The translations under genes were made by a program, and so were the position numbers. Shown in pieces: positions 42,606 through 50,537 of a stretch of 64,000 bases of DNA; position 1 is the stretch's first letter; each line of letters starts with the position of its first letter. Source of the stretch: Streptomyces sp. NBC_01216 (GTDB taxonomy: Bacteria > Actinomycetota > Actinomycetes > Streptomycetales > Streptomycetaceae); assembly GCF_035994945.1 (NCBI RefSeq), contig NZ_CP108677.1, forward strand, positions 2,976,001 through 3,040,000. The letters are read 5' to 3'. The notes beneath the pieces were generated by a model. The model was given only the letters and a program-made list of their open reading frames with translations, did no database searches and had not been told where the DNA came from.

Positions 42606-43055
42606 GTGCGTTCCCTCCGCAGCACCCTCGGCGCCACCGTTGTCGCCACCGCCACGGGCGTCGCGTTCATCGGCACGGCCCTCGCGGGCATCGCCGACGC
42701 CAAGCCCGCACAGCCCGCCTCCCTCTACCCCGCGTCGGCCGTCGTACTCACGATCGGCAAGGGCGAGACCGCCGCGACGGCGGCGGTGCAGCGGGCCGTG
42801 ACCCTGGACTGCACGCCCCGCCCCGCGGGCAGTCACCCCACGCCCGTGGCGGGCTGCGCGGAACTCGCCGTGGCCGAAGGCGACTTCGCCCGGCTGTCCG
42901 CCGCGCCGGACCACCGTCCGTGCACCCGCGAGTGGGACCCCGTCACGGTCACCGGGGACGGCGTCTGGGAGGGCAGGCGCGTCAGCTGGTCGGCGACCTA
43001 CGGCAACGCCTGCACGATGAGGGCAGACCTCACGGGAACGGTCTTCGCCTTCTGA
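42606..43055 (+). CDS. Subtilisin-inhibitor-like (SSI family) secreted protease inhibitor
   Basis: A 149-residue exported protein. GTG 42606 follows AAAAGGAGTC; the signal peptide is VRSLRSTLGATVVATATGVA up to IADA. The mature part has SLYPASAVVLTIGKGETAA, a first disulphide pair (TLDCTP and AGCAEL) and a second (RPCTRE and NACTM), and ends FAF, all classic SSI features. By alignment with SSI (Cys-Pro-Met-Val), the reactive site is Cys-Thr-Arg-Glu, so P1 is Arg and P1' is Glu. That predicts trypsin-like rather than subtilisin-like specificity. Such inhibitors control extracellular proteases during development. Confidence 0.9.
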   Translation: MRSLRSTLGATVVATATGVAFIGTALAGIADAKPAQPASLYPASAVVLTIGKGETAATAAVQRAVTLDCTPRPAGSHPTPVAGCAELAVAEGDFARLSAAPDHRPCTREWDPVTVTGDGVWEGRRVSWSATYGNACTMRADLTGTVFAF

Positions 43056-43214
43056 CCCGGCCCGCCGCTCCGAGCCCGCCCTCACGGACGCGCGCCTTCC
43101 CGCGCCGGCCGGACCGGACCGGGCGGCGCGATCGTGGTCACCGGGGAACCGGGGCCCTATCCTCGGTCTGGGGCACGGCCCCGGTTCAACGGTGTCACGG
43201 GGGAGGGAAACGGT

Positions 43215-43580
43215 GTGAACTGGATCTGGGTGGTTCTCATCCTGTTCTGGACGGGCGGCTTCGCGTGGGCGGCCGACAACGTGCGCACGGCGCTGCGCCA
43301 TCGACACGAACGCAAGATGGAGCGGCTGGAGGCCGCGAAGGCGGAGCGGCTGGCCGTCGAGGCCGCGCATCGGACCCCGGAGCCCGTCTGCGGATGCACC
43401 CACCACCTCGCCAAGCACGACAAGCAGGGCCAGTGCCATGAGCGGGTCGAGGTGCCCACGGCCTGGGACGAGAACAAGTTCCCGCTGCGCTACGAAGCCG
43501 CGCAGTGCAACTGCCAACAGTACGTGGGCCCGCAGCCCCTCTCACAGGTGTACGCGGAGGAACTGACCGACCGGGCCTGA
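43215..43580 (+). CDS. Small Cys/His-rich membrane protein
   Basis: A 121-residue protein with GTG start at 43215 (VNWIWVVLILFWTGGFAWA forms a single N-terminal membrane helix). A basic coiled segment (RHRHERKMERLEAAKAERLA) leads to a Cys/His cluster: CGCTHHLAKHD, GQCHERV and CNCQQYVGP. This arrangement (CxC, HH, H, C, H, CxC) could bind zinc or another metal. Similar proteins are, as I recall, common and unannotated in Streptomyces. Function unknown. Confidence 0.75.
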   Translation: MNWIWVVLILFWTGGFAWAADNVRTALRHRHERKMERLEAAKAERLAVEAAHRTPEPVCGCTHHLAKHDKQGQCHERVEVPTAWDENKFPLRYEAAQCNCQQYVGPQPLSQVYAEELTDRA

Positions 43581-43728
43581 CCCGCGCCGGCGGGCGCAGG
43601 CGGCCGGTGTCGGCCGCCTCCGCACGCCGCGCCGCCCCGGCCGCCCACTCGCGGGACGGTCGCGCGGCACTCTCCGGAAGTACCGCACGGCCTCCCGGAC
43701 GACGCTCCCCGCACGGCCACCGGACCTC

Positions 43729-44541
43729 CTATCCGCGCTCCGGATCCGCTTCGGGGGCCGAGGCAGGGGCCGGCTCCGCGCCCGGGTCCGGAGGGTCCGG
43801 AACCACCGCGGCGCCCTCCGGGGCCCCTCCGGCCTTGTCGGAGAGCAGGATGTCGCGGGCCTGGTCCGCGGCGCGGGCGAGACTTTCGGCGACGAAGTCG
43901 AAGAAGCGGGCGACGTTCTCCAGACGTACGGCGGCCGGGGTGCCGGGACCGAGGACGCCGACGCCCTGACGTGAGATCTCGACCTGCTGGATGAGCGCGC
44001 GGACGCTGGCGGTCATCGACTGGTGCCAGAGGGTCTCGTCGATGATGTAGCGCTCCCGGCGGCGTTCGTCGCGTTCCCGACGGACGAGCGCCTGGCTCTC
44101 CAGGAAGGCGATCGCCTTGGAGATGGACGCCGGACTGACCTGGAGGCGCTGGACGAGTTCGGCGGCGGTCAGGCTGCCGGAGTCGGTCGTGAGCAAGGAG
44201 ACCATCACCCGCGCCATCATCCTGTTCGGCAGACCCGATTGCATCAGGACGGTGGTGTACCTCTCCTCGTACTCGGCCACCGCCTCCGGGTCGCGTCCGT
44301 GCGGCAGGGCGACCGGCTCCGCCACCCGGGACGAGCCGGACTTCCGCCGGGCACGCCGCTCCGTGGCGCGATGGGCCAGGTCCGCACGGTATCCGGCGGG
44401 GCCGCCGTTGCGCATCACCTCACGCGTGACCGTCGAGGTCGGCCGTTCGAGACCCCGGGCGATTTCCGCGTAGGCGAGTCCGTCCGCCAGCCCCAGCGCG
44501 ATCCGCCGACGGTCCTCCTGGGTGAGCCTGCCTCCCGGCAT
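43729..44541 (-). CDS. GbsR/MarR-like transcriptional regulator with IS30-like N-terminal HTH
   Basis: A 270-residue regulator. The N-terminus LTQEDRRRIALGLADGLAYA, then EIARGLERPTSTVTREVMRN, resembles the IS30-type helix-turn-helix (HTH_38). The central part, VMVSLLTTDSGSLTAAELVQ with LQVSPASISKAIAFLESQAL, is a winged helix of the GbsR/MarR group. The ATG at 44541 has GAAGGAGG upstream. It is divergent from a DUF4097-relic/ABC exporter operon, the arrangement I remember for this family, so it probably represses that operon through the palindromes at 44686-44746. Confidence 0.83.
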   Translation of the reverse strand: MPGGRLTQEDRRRIALGLADGLAYAEIARGLERPTSTVTREVMRNGGPAGYRADLAHRATERRARRKSGSSRVAEPVALPHGRDPEAVAEYEERYTTVLMQSGLPNRMMARVMVSLLTTDSGSLTAAELVQRLQVSPASISKAIAFLESQALVRRERDERRRERYIIDETLWHQSMTASVRALIQQVEISRQGVGVLGPGTPAAVRLENVARFFDFVAESLARAADQARDILLSDKAGGAPEGAAVVPDPPDPGAEPAPASAPEADPERG

Positions 44542-44685
44542 CCCTGCCTCCTTCGTGTTGCCCGAGGTCCGCAGCATAGCGTTCACAGTCACTTCATTGC
44601 AACACTCCACCACTCGACCGTTGCGTTAAACCCACCCCCATAGCAACGATTTCAACGGCGAGACCTGCGATGACTGCCTTGTGAC

Positions 44686-44746
44686 GCAACAAGCATGTTG
44701 CCACTATCATGAACGCAACGTAGCTTTTCCATTGTTCGAAACAATG
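44686..44746. promoter_or_regulatory. Operator-like palindromes in the regulator/exporter gap
   Basis: GCAACA-AGCA-TGTTGC at 44686-44701 and CATTGTT-CGA-AACAATG at 44730-44746 are perfect inverted repeats in an AT-richer stretch. GCAAC or GTTGC occurs at least seven times between 44597 and 44752. Likely operators for the divergent regulator. Confidence 0.6.
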
Positions 44747-44763
44747 AGCAACGGGAGAGCACC

Positions 44764-44967
44764 ATGCTGACGTTCGACACCCCCGCCCCGATCGCCACCG
44801 ACCGTGCCGGCACCACGGGGGCCACCCCCGGTGTGCCGGCCTCCCTGGACACCGGCACCCTCCACGGCCGCTTCGGCGACGGCGACGGCCCCGGGAACGA
44901 CGGCACCGCCAGGCTCGAGAGCCACGCGACCACCTCCCAGGGCGGCGTCACCGCCCGCGGCCTCTGA
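44764..44967 (+). pseudogene. Internally deleted DUF4097-type protein
   Basis: A 67-codon frame with a good start (GGGAGAGCACC before ATG). The first residues, MLTFDTPAPI, match the N-terminus I remember for DUF4097 beta-strand proteins in this operon type, and the last 45 residues (ASLDTGTLHGRF, ESHATTSQGGVTARGL) match the C-terminal end. About 150 residues of repeat between are missing, and the frame is kept. It may still be translated as a short peptide. The call depends on memory of the family and the conserved neighbourhood. Confidence 0.6.
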
Positions 44968-44993
44968 CCGGCAGTCCCAGAAGGAGCACCCTC

Positions 44994-45956
44994 ATGACCA
45001 GCTTGGCCATCGCGGCGAACGGGCTGCGCAAGTCCTACGGCGACCAGGTCGTGCTCGACGGCGTCGACCTGGCGGTGCCGGCCGGAACGGTCTTCTCCCT
45101 GCTCGGACCGAACGGCGCCGGCAAGACCACCGCCGTCAAGATCCTCTCCACTCTCATCGGCGCCGACGGCGGCGAACTGCGCGTCGGAGGCCACGACCTG
45201 GCGACCGCCCCGCAGGCGGTGCGGGCCATGATCGGCGTGACCGGTCAGTTCTCGGCGGTCGACGGGCTGATCACCGGCGAGGAGAACATGCGCCTCATGG
45301 CGGACCTGCACCGCCTGCCCAAGCGGGAGGGACGGCGGGTCAGCGCCGAGTTGCTGCACCGGTTCGGCCTGTCCGAGGCGGCGAGCAAGCCGGCCGCCGG
45401 CTACTCGGGCGGCATGCGGCGCCGTCTGGACATCGCCATGACGCTGGTCGGCGACCCGCGCGTCATCTTCCTCGACGAACCCACCACCGGCCTGGACCCG
45501 CGCAGCCGCCACGACATGTGGCGGATCGTCCGTGAGCTGGTCTCCGGCGGCGTCACCGTCTTCCTCACCACCCAGTACCTGGAGGAGGCCGACGAGCTCG
45601 CCGACCGCATCGCGGTACTGAACGACGGCAGGATCGCCGCGGAGGGCACCGCCGACGAGCTGAAGCGACTCGTCCCGGGCGGACACGTCCGGCTGGGGTT
45701 CACCGACCCGTCCGCCTACCGGTCCGCCGCCGTCGCCCTGCGCGGGGTGACACGGGACGACACGTCCCTGTCCCTGCGCATCGCCGCCGACGGCAGCCCG
45801 CGCGCACTGCGCGCGATCCTCGACCGGCTGGACTCGGCCGGCGTCGAGGCCGACGAGCTGACCGTACACACCCCCGACCTCGACGACGTGTTCTTCGCCC
45901 TGACCGGCTCCGCCGTGCCCGCCCGGAACGACCAGCCCGAGGAGGCTGCCCGATGA
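44994..45956 (+). CDS. DrrA-family ABC transporter ATP-binding protein
   Basis: A 320-residue ABC ATPase. Walker A GPNGAGKT is at 38-45; the signature is YSGGMRRRLDIAMTLVG; Walker B is VIFLDEPTTGLDP; the H-loop area is TTQYLEEADELADRI. The extra C-terminal domain (LTVHTPDLDDVFFALTG) is the DrrA hallmark. The family exports hydrophobic compounds such as daunorubicin, often giving self-resistance. It overlaps the permease gene by 4 nt (ATGA) and follows the DUF4097 relic by 26 bp. Confidence 0.9.
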   Translation: MTSLAIAANGLRKSYGDQVVLDGVDLAVPAGTVFSLLGPNGAGKTTAVKILSTLIGADGGELRVGGHDLATAPQAVRAMIGVTGQFSAVDGLITGEENMRLMADLHRLPKREGRRVSAELLHRFGLSEAASKPAAGYSGGMRRRLDIAMTLVGDPRVIFLDEPTTGLDPRSRHDMWRIVRELVSGGVTVFLTTQYLEEADELADRIAVLNDGRIAAEGTADELKRLVPGGHVRLGFTDPSAYRSAAVALRGVTRDDTSLSLRIAADGSPRALRAILDRLDSAGVEADELTVHTPDLDDVFFALTGSAVPARNDQPEEAAR

Positions 45957-46744
45957 GCGCCCTGTCCCTCGCCGTTCGCGACTCGTCCACGATGCTCCGG
46001 CGCAACCTGCTGCACGCGCGCCGCTACCCGTCGCTGACCCTGAACCTGCTGCTCACGCCGATCATGCTGCTCCTGCTGTTCGTCTACGTCTTCGGTGGCG
46101 TGATGAGCGCCGGCATCGACGGTGGCGACGGCGACCGCTCCGCCTACCTCGCCTACGTCGTCCCGGGCATCCTGCTGATGACCATCGGCAGCACCGTCAT
46201 CGGGGCCGCGGTGTCCGTCGCCACCGACATGTCCGAGGGGATCATCGCCCGCTTCCGCACCATGGCCATCCACCGCGGGTCCGTGCTCATCGGGCACGTC
46301 GTCGGCAGCGTGCTGCAGTCGATCGCCGGCGTGGTCCTCGTCGGCGCCGTCGCCGTGGCCATCGGCTTCCGCTCCACGGACGCCACCCTCCTGGAATGGC
46401 TGGCGGCGTTCGGCCTCCTCACACTCTTCTCGCTGGCCGTCACCTGGATCGCGGTCGGCATGGGCATGGCCAGCCCGAACGCCGAGGCCGCCAGCAACAG
46501 CGCGACGCCGCTGATCCTCCTGCCCCTGATCTCCAGCGCGTTCACGCCGATCGACGCGATGCCGGGCTGGTTCCGGCCCCTCGCCGAGTACCAGCCCTTC
46601 ACCCCCGCCGTCGAGACCCTGCGCGGCCTTCTCCTCGGTACCGGGATCGGGAACAACGGATGGCTCTGCCTCGGCTGGTGCCTGGTGCTCACGGCACTCG
46701 GCTACCGCTGGTCCACCGCCTCGTTCAGACGCGACCCGAGGTAG
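45953..46744 (+). CDS. DrrB-family ABC-2 permease
   Basis: A 263-residue membrane protein with six hydrophobic helices. LLHARRYPSLTLNLLLTPIM and LLLFVYVFGGVMSAGI at the N-terminus and PLISSAFTPIDAMPGWFRPL with EYQPFTPAVETLRGLLLG near the C-terminus are classic ABC-2/DrrB segments. It pairs with the ATPase in the upstream gene, overlapping it. The drug or lipid exported is unknown. Confidence 0.88.
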   Translation: MSALSLAVRDSSTMLRRNLLHARRYPSLTLNLLLTPIMLLLLFVYVFGGVMSAGIDGGDGDRSAYLAYVVPGILLMTIGSTVIGAAVSVATDMSEGIIARFRTMAIHRGSVLIGHVVGSVLQSIAGVVLVGAVAVAIGFRSTDATLLEWLAAFGLLTLFSLAVTWIAVGMGMASPNAEAASNSATPLILLPLISSAFTPIDAMPGWFRPLAEYQPFTPAVETLRGLLLGTGIGNNGWLCLGWCLVLTALGYRWSTASFRRDPR

Positions 46745-46984
46745 CCGGTCCGTACCCGCGGGCCGCACCCGCACCTCGCCGCACCCCGGCGGTCCGTCGG
46801 CACCACACCGGGGCCGCCGCCCACGGACCCGGCGTCCGCGTCCGTCTCACGAGTGCACCGGCCGGCCTTCCGCCCGGTCTCCCCCGCCGCCCGTCCGGCT
46901 CGCCGCGACGACGCGACCTGCCCGGTGGCGCGGGAGACGGTGCCCGTAGGCTCGGCCTCTCCTGCCGTCTTGAGGAGTCGTCAC

Positions 46985-48166
46985 TTGATCAAGCTCTCCG
47001 CCGTCACGCCCCCGCTCCTGTCGGGAGCGACGCTGGCCTCACCCGTCAGCGTCGCTCAGTCCGTCTACTGGGAGTCCGTCGACCAGCTCTGGTACCTCTG
47101 TCAGCCCGACGGCACCGAAGCCGACATGGACCGTGTCACCGTCACCCGGCTCACCGCGGACGGGGTCCTGCTGGACTCGATGCACCTCGGTCGGTCCGGA
47201 CACGGTACGGGGCTGAGCGTCGAGCGGGACGCGACCGGCGTCCACCTCTGGGCCGGTGCCCTGCCGCAAGGCGGCTGGTCCAGGGCCCTCGCCCGGGTGC
47301 CCTACGCGGCGGGCGGCACGGCCGACGCCTCCGACCCCTCCGTCCTGCGCACCCCCCGCTCCGGGGTGTACCGCGTCTCCTCGACGATCGACCCGACCCG
47401 GCGCCAGCTGATCTTCCGCTGGCAGTCGGACAACGTCTCGTCCCCGTCGGGCTCCGGCGGCATCGACCGGTACGACCTGGCCGCCGCCGCTGCCGGAACG
47501 TTCACTCCCCTCCAGACGCTGCCCTTCGGCCCCTCTGGCAAGACCCTCCAGGGCTTCGTCGGCCTGGGCGACCACGTGTACCACCTCTACGGCGACCAGA
47601 ACGTCGACAACACCACCGTGACCTGCACGGACTGGAACACCGGAACGGTGCTCCAGTCACAGTCGGTCGGCGCCTTCCCCGGGCTCGTCAACCGCGAGCC
47701 CGAGGGCATATGCGTGTACGGGAACAGCCCCGGTGACCCGGCGGCCACCCTCGCGTTCGGCATCGCGGCGAAGCCCGCGTCGGGGCGGCAGATCAACATC
47801 GCCCGCTTCCCGCACCCCGGCACGAACCCCTGGGTCGAGGTGCCCTACGACACCACGGCGTACACGCCGAACAGCCCGAACTACGTGCCCCAGTACCGGC
47901 TCTCCGGCGACCGGGTCCATGTGCACTTCTCGCTGGCCAAGGCCGACGGGACGGCCTGGGAACCGGGTGAGACGCTCTTCCGGCTGCCGCTGCGGGCCCG
48001 GCCGGACCGGACCCAGCGTCTGGTCGGAGTGGTGAGCGGGGCCGCCGTCGCCGCGGACACGATGGCCGTGCGGTTCGAGGTGACCACGGACGGCCGGGTG
48101 TCCGTCTGGGACGAACGCGATCTGGCCGGCTGGATCGGCGGGGACGTCAGCTTCTGGGTCTGCTGA
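46985..48166 (+). CDS. TagC / phage-RBP-like beta-propeller protein
   Basis: A 393-residue protein starting at TTG 46985 (IKLSAVTPPLLSGATLASP), chosen because GAGGAGTC lies upstream. The repeated blade pattern (SVAQSVYWESVDQLWYLCQP, HLGRSGHGTGLSVERD, GKTLQGFVGLGDHVYHLYG, LVNREPEGICVYGNSPGD) resembles the beta-propeller of TagC and phage P68 receptor-binding proteins. No signal peptide or membrane anchor is visible. Function in Streptomyces is not known to me; a cell-envelope or helveticin-like role is possible. Its end overlaps the convergent Tat-secreted gene by 20 nt. Confidence 0.55.
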   Translation: MIKLSAVTPPLLSGATLASPVSVAQSVYWESVDQLWYLCQPDGTEADMDRVTVTRLTADGVLLDSMHLGRSGHGTGLSVERDATGVHLWAGALPQGGWSRALARVPYAAGGTADASDPSVLRTPRSGVYRVSSTIDPTRRQLIFRWQSDNVSSPSGSGGIDRYDLAAAAAGTFTPLQTLPFGPSGKTLQGFVGLGDHVYHLYGDQNVDNTTVTCTDWNTGTVLQSQSVGAFPGLVNREPEGICVYGNSPGDPAATLAFGIAAKPASGRQINIARFPHPGTNPWVEVPYDTTAYTPNSPNYVPQYRLSGDRVHVHFSLAKADGTAWEPGETLFRLPLRARPDRTQRLVGVVSGAAVAADTMAVRFEVTTDGRVSVWDERDLAGWIGGDVSFWVC

Positions 48167-49085
48167 CCGTCGCCAGCATCCCGTCCAGCAGCTCGGTCGC
48201 GGCCCGCCGGGCCTCCGCCGTGGCGTGACCGGGCTCGCTGAGGGTGAACGGCCGCCGGAGACCGGCCGTTCCGCCGGGCGAGCGCGTCACGGCCGCCCTG
48301 GTCCGGCGGGCCCAGCGGCCCTCGCCGGGGGAACCGGGGAGGACGACCACGCCATACCGCGCCGGATCGACCCTGGCCCGGTGCAGATCCTCCTCGGTCG
48401 CGTAGGTGACGTCGTAGCCGGACTCCTCGAGCCAGCGGGCCGCGCTGGTGTCCGTGGCGAAACCCGGGGGCATGCCCAGACCCGGGTACGCACCGGCCGC
48501 GGCCGACAGGGGGACCACGGCCAGCACGTCGGAGCGGCGGGCCGGATCGCGGACGACGAAGGGGGCGTAGGCCCGGTGGCCGTCGGCGGACGTGAGGACG
48601 GCCAGGAAGATGCCGGACACCCAGCTCGGGGGCACGCGCAGCGTCCAGGCCGGGCGGGCGCCGGCGGCGGCGGCGACCGCCACGTCCTCCGCGGTGAGCA
48701 GATGGCGGGCGCGCAGCCCCCCGTAGTGGCCGAGCCGGTAGACCTCGACCGTGCAGGACCGGGCGGTACGGGAGGAGAGGCGCAGACCGAGGGTCTCGCC
48801 GGGGGCGACGGAGGCGGTCGACGCGCTGCCCTGGATCTGCGGCCGGTCCAGGTCGACCCCGCAGGTCTCGCGGCAGCCGAGACCCCATTCGTCGGAGCCG
48901 GCCGCCGTGTTCTCCCGTACGACCGGGTTGTCGCCGGTGCTCACGGGCGGAGCGGTCGGCAGCGCCTCGGCGGGGCCGGCCGTCCACCAGGCGCTCGCGG
49001 CGACGCCGGTCCCCGCGCCGAGCGTGCGCAGGACCGTACGACGGGACAGTTCCCCCACGGGTCGACCTCCGGAGCCGGTTGTCAT
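48147..49085 (-). CDS. Tat-exported protein with N,N-dimethylformamidase-like domain
   Basis: A 312-residue protein with a twin-arginine signal (LSRRTVLRTLGAGTGVAASA) and a cleavage-like site after AEA. The central part, including YRLGHYGGLRARHLL and AYAPFVVRDPA, resembles the beta-subunit domain of N,N-dimethylformamidases (the IYRIGxYGG motif), but the protein is less than half the length of an enzyme subunit. The C-terminus (VVLPGSPGEGRWARRTRAAV) is where the enzyme has its GATase-like region. The stop overlaps the convergent gene. It may be a truncated secreted relative; activity is doubtful. Confidence 0.65.
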   Translation of the reverse strand: MTTGSGGRPVGELSRRTVLRTLGAGTGVAASAWWTAGPAEALPTAPPVSTGDNPVVRENTAAGSDEWGLGCRETCGVDLDRPQIQGSASTASVAPGETLGLRLSSRTARSCTVEVYRLGHYGGLRARHLLTAEDVAVAAAAGARPAWTLRVPPSWVSGIFLAVLTSADGHRAYAPFVVRDPARRSDVLAVVPLSAAAGAYPGLGMPPGFATDTSAARWLEESGYDVTYATEEDLHRARVDPARYGVVVLPGSPGEGRWARRTRAAVTRSPGGTAGLRRPFTLSEPGHATAEARRAATELLDGMLATVSRPRS

Positions 49086-49133
49086 GGAGTGATCATCGTA
49101 CGGACACCGGGGGGTGGCCCTCACCGCGGTCGG

Positions 49134-49991
49134 TCAGGACGTGAGGACGCCGTTCAGGAAGGGTTCGACGGCCTCGCGCCAGGCGGTGGCGTGCGCGGCT
49201 TCGTAGGGGAGCAGATGGCCGGCGTCGGGGACCTCGGCGTACGCCCCACGGGGCAGCACCCGCACCATCTCCTGGGCCTCCGCGCGCCCCAGTTCACCGT
49301 CCAGGCCGCGGACCACGAGGGTGGGGCAGCGGACCTGGGCGAGCGAGTCCCAATGGGCGTCGTGAACCCAGGTCTCGCGGGAGGTCAGCATCTGGGCGGG
49401 GTCGAAGACGGGCCGCCAGCCGTCGGGGCCCTCGGTCATCACCTCGGCGAAGAACTCGCCGCGGGCCGGGTTCGGGCGGTCGACCCAGGGGTCCTCCTCA
49501 CCGAACCACGCGCGTACCGCGTCGAGCGAGGCGAAGGGGACGGGCCAGCGGCGGAACCAGTCCTGCCACTCCCGCTGGGACGCGGCCCCGAGGGCGGAGG
49601 CCCGCATGTCGCAGATGACCAGGGCGCGGACGAGATCGGGGTGCTGGGCGGCGAGCTGCCAGGCGGTGAGGGCTCCCATGGAGTGTCCGACGAGGGTGAC
49701 GGGGCCGAGACCGAGCCGCTCGACGACGGCCGCCGCGTCGGCGACGTACGCCTCGCGCGTGAACGGGCCCGCGACGGGTTTGCCGCTGCGGCCGTGACCG
49801 CGCTGATCGAGGGCGACGGTCCGGTGACGCCCGGCCAGCCAGTGCGCGGTGGGGGCCCAGTGGGAGGCCCGCCCCATCAGCCCGTGGAGAAGTAAGACCC
49901 CGGAGGTGTCCTCCCGGACACGCTCCTCGCCGAACTCCCAGGCAACCAGGCGTACGCCGTCGGCTCCGGGGACGTCCATACGTCGCACCAT
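49134..49991 (-). CDS. Alpha/beta-hydrolase
   Basis: A 285-residue hydrolase. VLLLHGLMGRASHW is the oxyanion loop, RTVALDQRGHGRSGKP follows, GPVTLVGHSMGALTAWQLAA contains the nucleophile Ser in GHSMG, and VPDAGHLLPYEAAHA carries the catalytic His. The acid probably lies in VVRGLDGEL. ATG 49991 is preferred over an upstream start near 50030 because AGGGAAC lies just before it and the N-terminus MVRRMDVPGADGVRLV fits. Such enzymes hydrolyse esters, lactones or amides; no substrate clue is visible. Confidence 0.83.
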   Translation of the reverse strand: MVRRMDVPGADGVRLVAWEFGEERVREDTSGVLLLHGLMGRASHWAPTAHWLAGRHRTVALDQRGHGRSGKPVAGPFTREAYVADAAAVVERLGLGPVTLVGHSMGALTAWQLAAQHPDLVRALVICDMRASALGAASQREWQDWFRRWPVPFASLDAVRAWFGEEDPWVDRPNPARGEFFAEVMTEGPDGWRPVFDPAQMLTSRETWVHDAHWDSLAQVRCPTLVVRGLDGELGRAEAQEMVRVLPRGAYAEVPDAGHLLPYEAAHATAWREAVEPFLNGVLTS

Positions 49992-50537
49992 GTTCCCTGG
50001 CACCCCCTCTTTTTCATCGAGCGTGTCCAACCCGGCCAGACTATCGAACCTCTATTCGAAAACGGCGGTCCGCCGCTCAACACCCCTCGTTCGAGTGACC
50101 ACGTTCAAGGATTGACGGCCGACGCCGGGGGGAGATGTTCAGCGGGAGGCGGACCGCTCGGGGAAAACGGTCCGAGGGGAACGACCCTGGGAGCTCGGGG
50201 CTCCGGGTCGACACAGGGGAGGACAGGCCCCGGCGTCCATGGGCGCCGGGGCCCTCTGTCGTTCGGCGCACCGCCCACATCGCACCCTCCCCGGCACGTA
50301 CGGCTTGCTCGCGTGGCACCAGCGTGGCACGCCGCGGGTGCGGCCGTGGTGGTTCCGCCGTAAAACGGGAGGGCTGTTGACCGCGCGAGGGGCGCGCGGC
50401 CGACGACGACCCGCCCCGGTCATGGCGGAAACCCGCCGGGCGGAACACCCGGGGGCCTCCGCCGGCGGGTCCGCGGTGCGGAGGAGGGAGCGGCGGGGCG
50501 GACGGTACGGGAAGAGCGGGTGCGCGCAGAGCGGGGG
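49992..50537. other. Intergenic region with two hairpins, no gene
   Basis: About 545 bp between the hydrolase and the iron repressor. GGCCCCGGCG at 50226-50235 pairs with CGCCGGGGCC at 50244-50253, and ACCCGCCGG at 50431-50439 pairs with CCGGCGGGT at 50462-50470; the latter is well placed to end dmdR transcription. Short frames lack support. No iron box was found here. Confidence 0.55.

Noticed and set aside
50226..50253. An independent small RNA ending in the 50226-50253 hairpin
   Set aside because: The hairpin is real, but no promoter or further structure around it could be identified, so it is listed only as a hairpin in the intergenic region.
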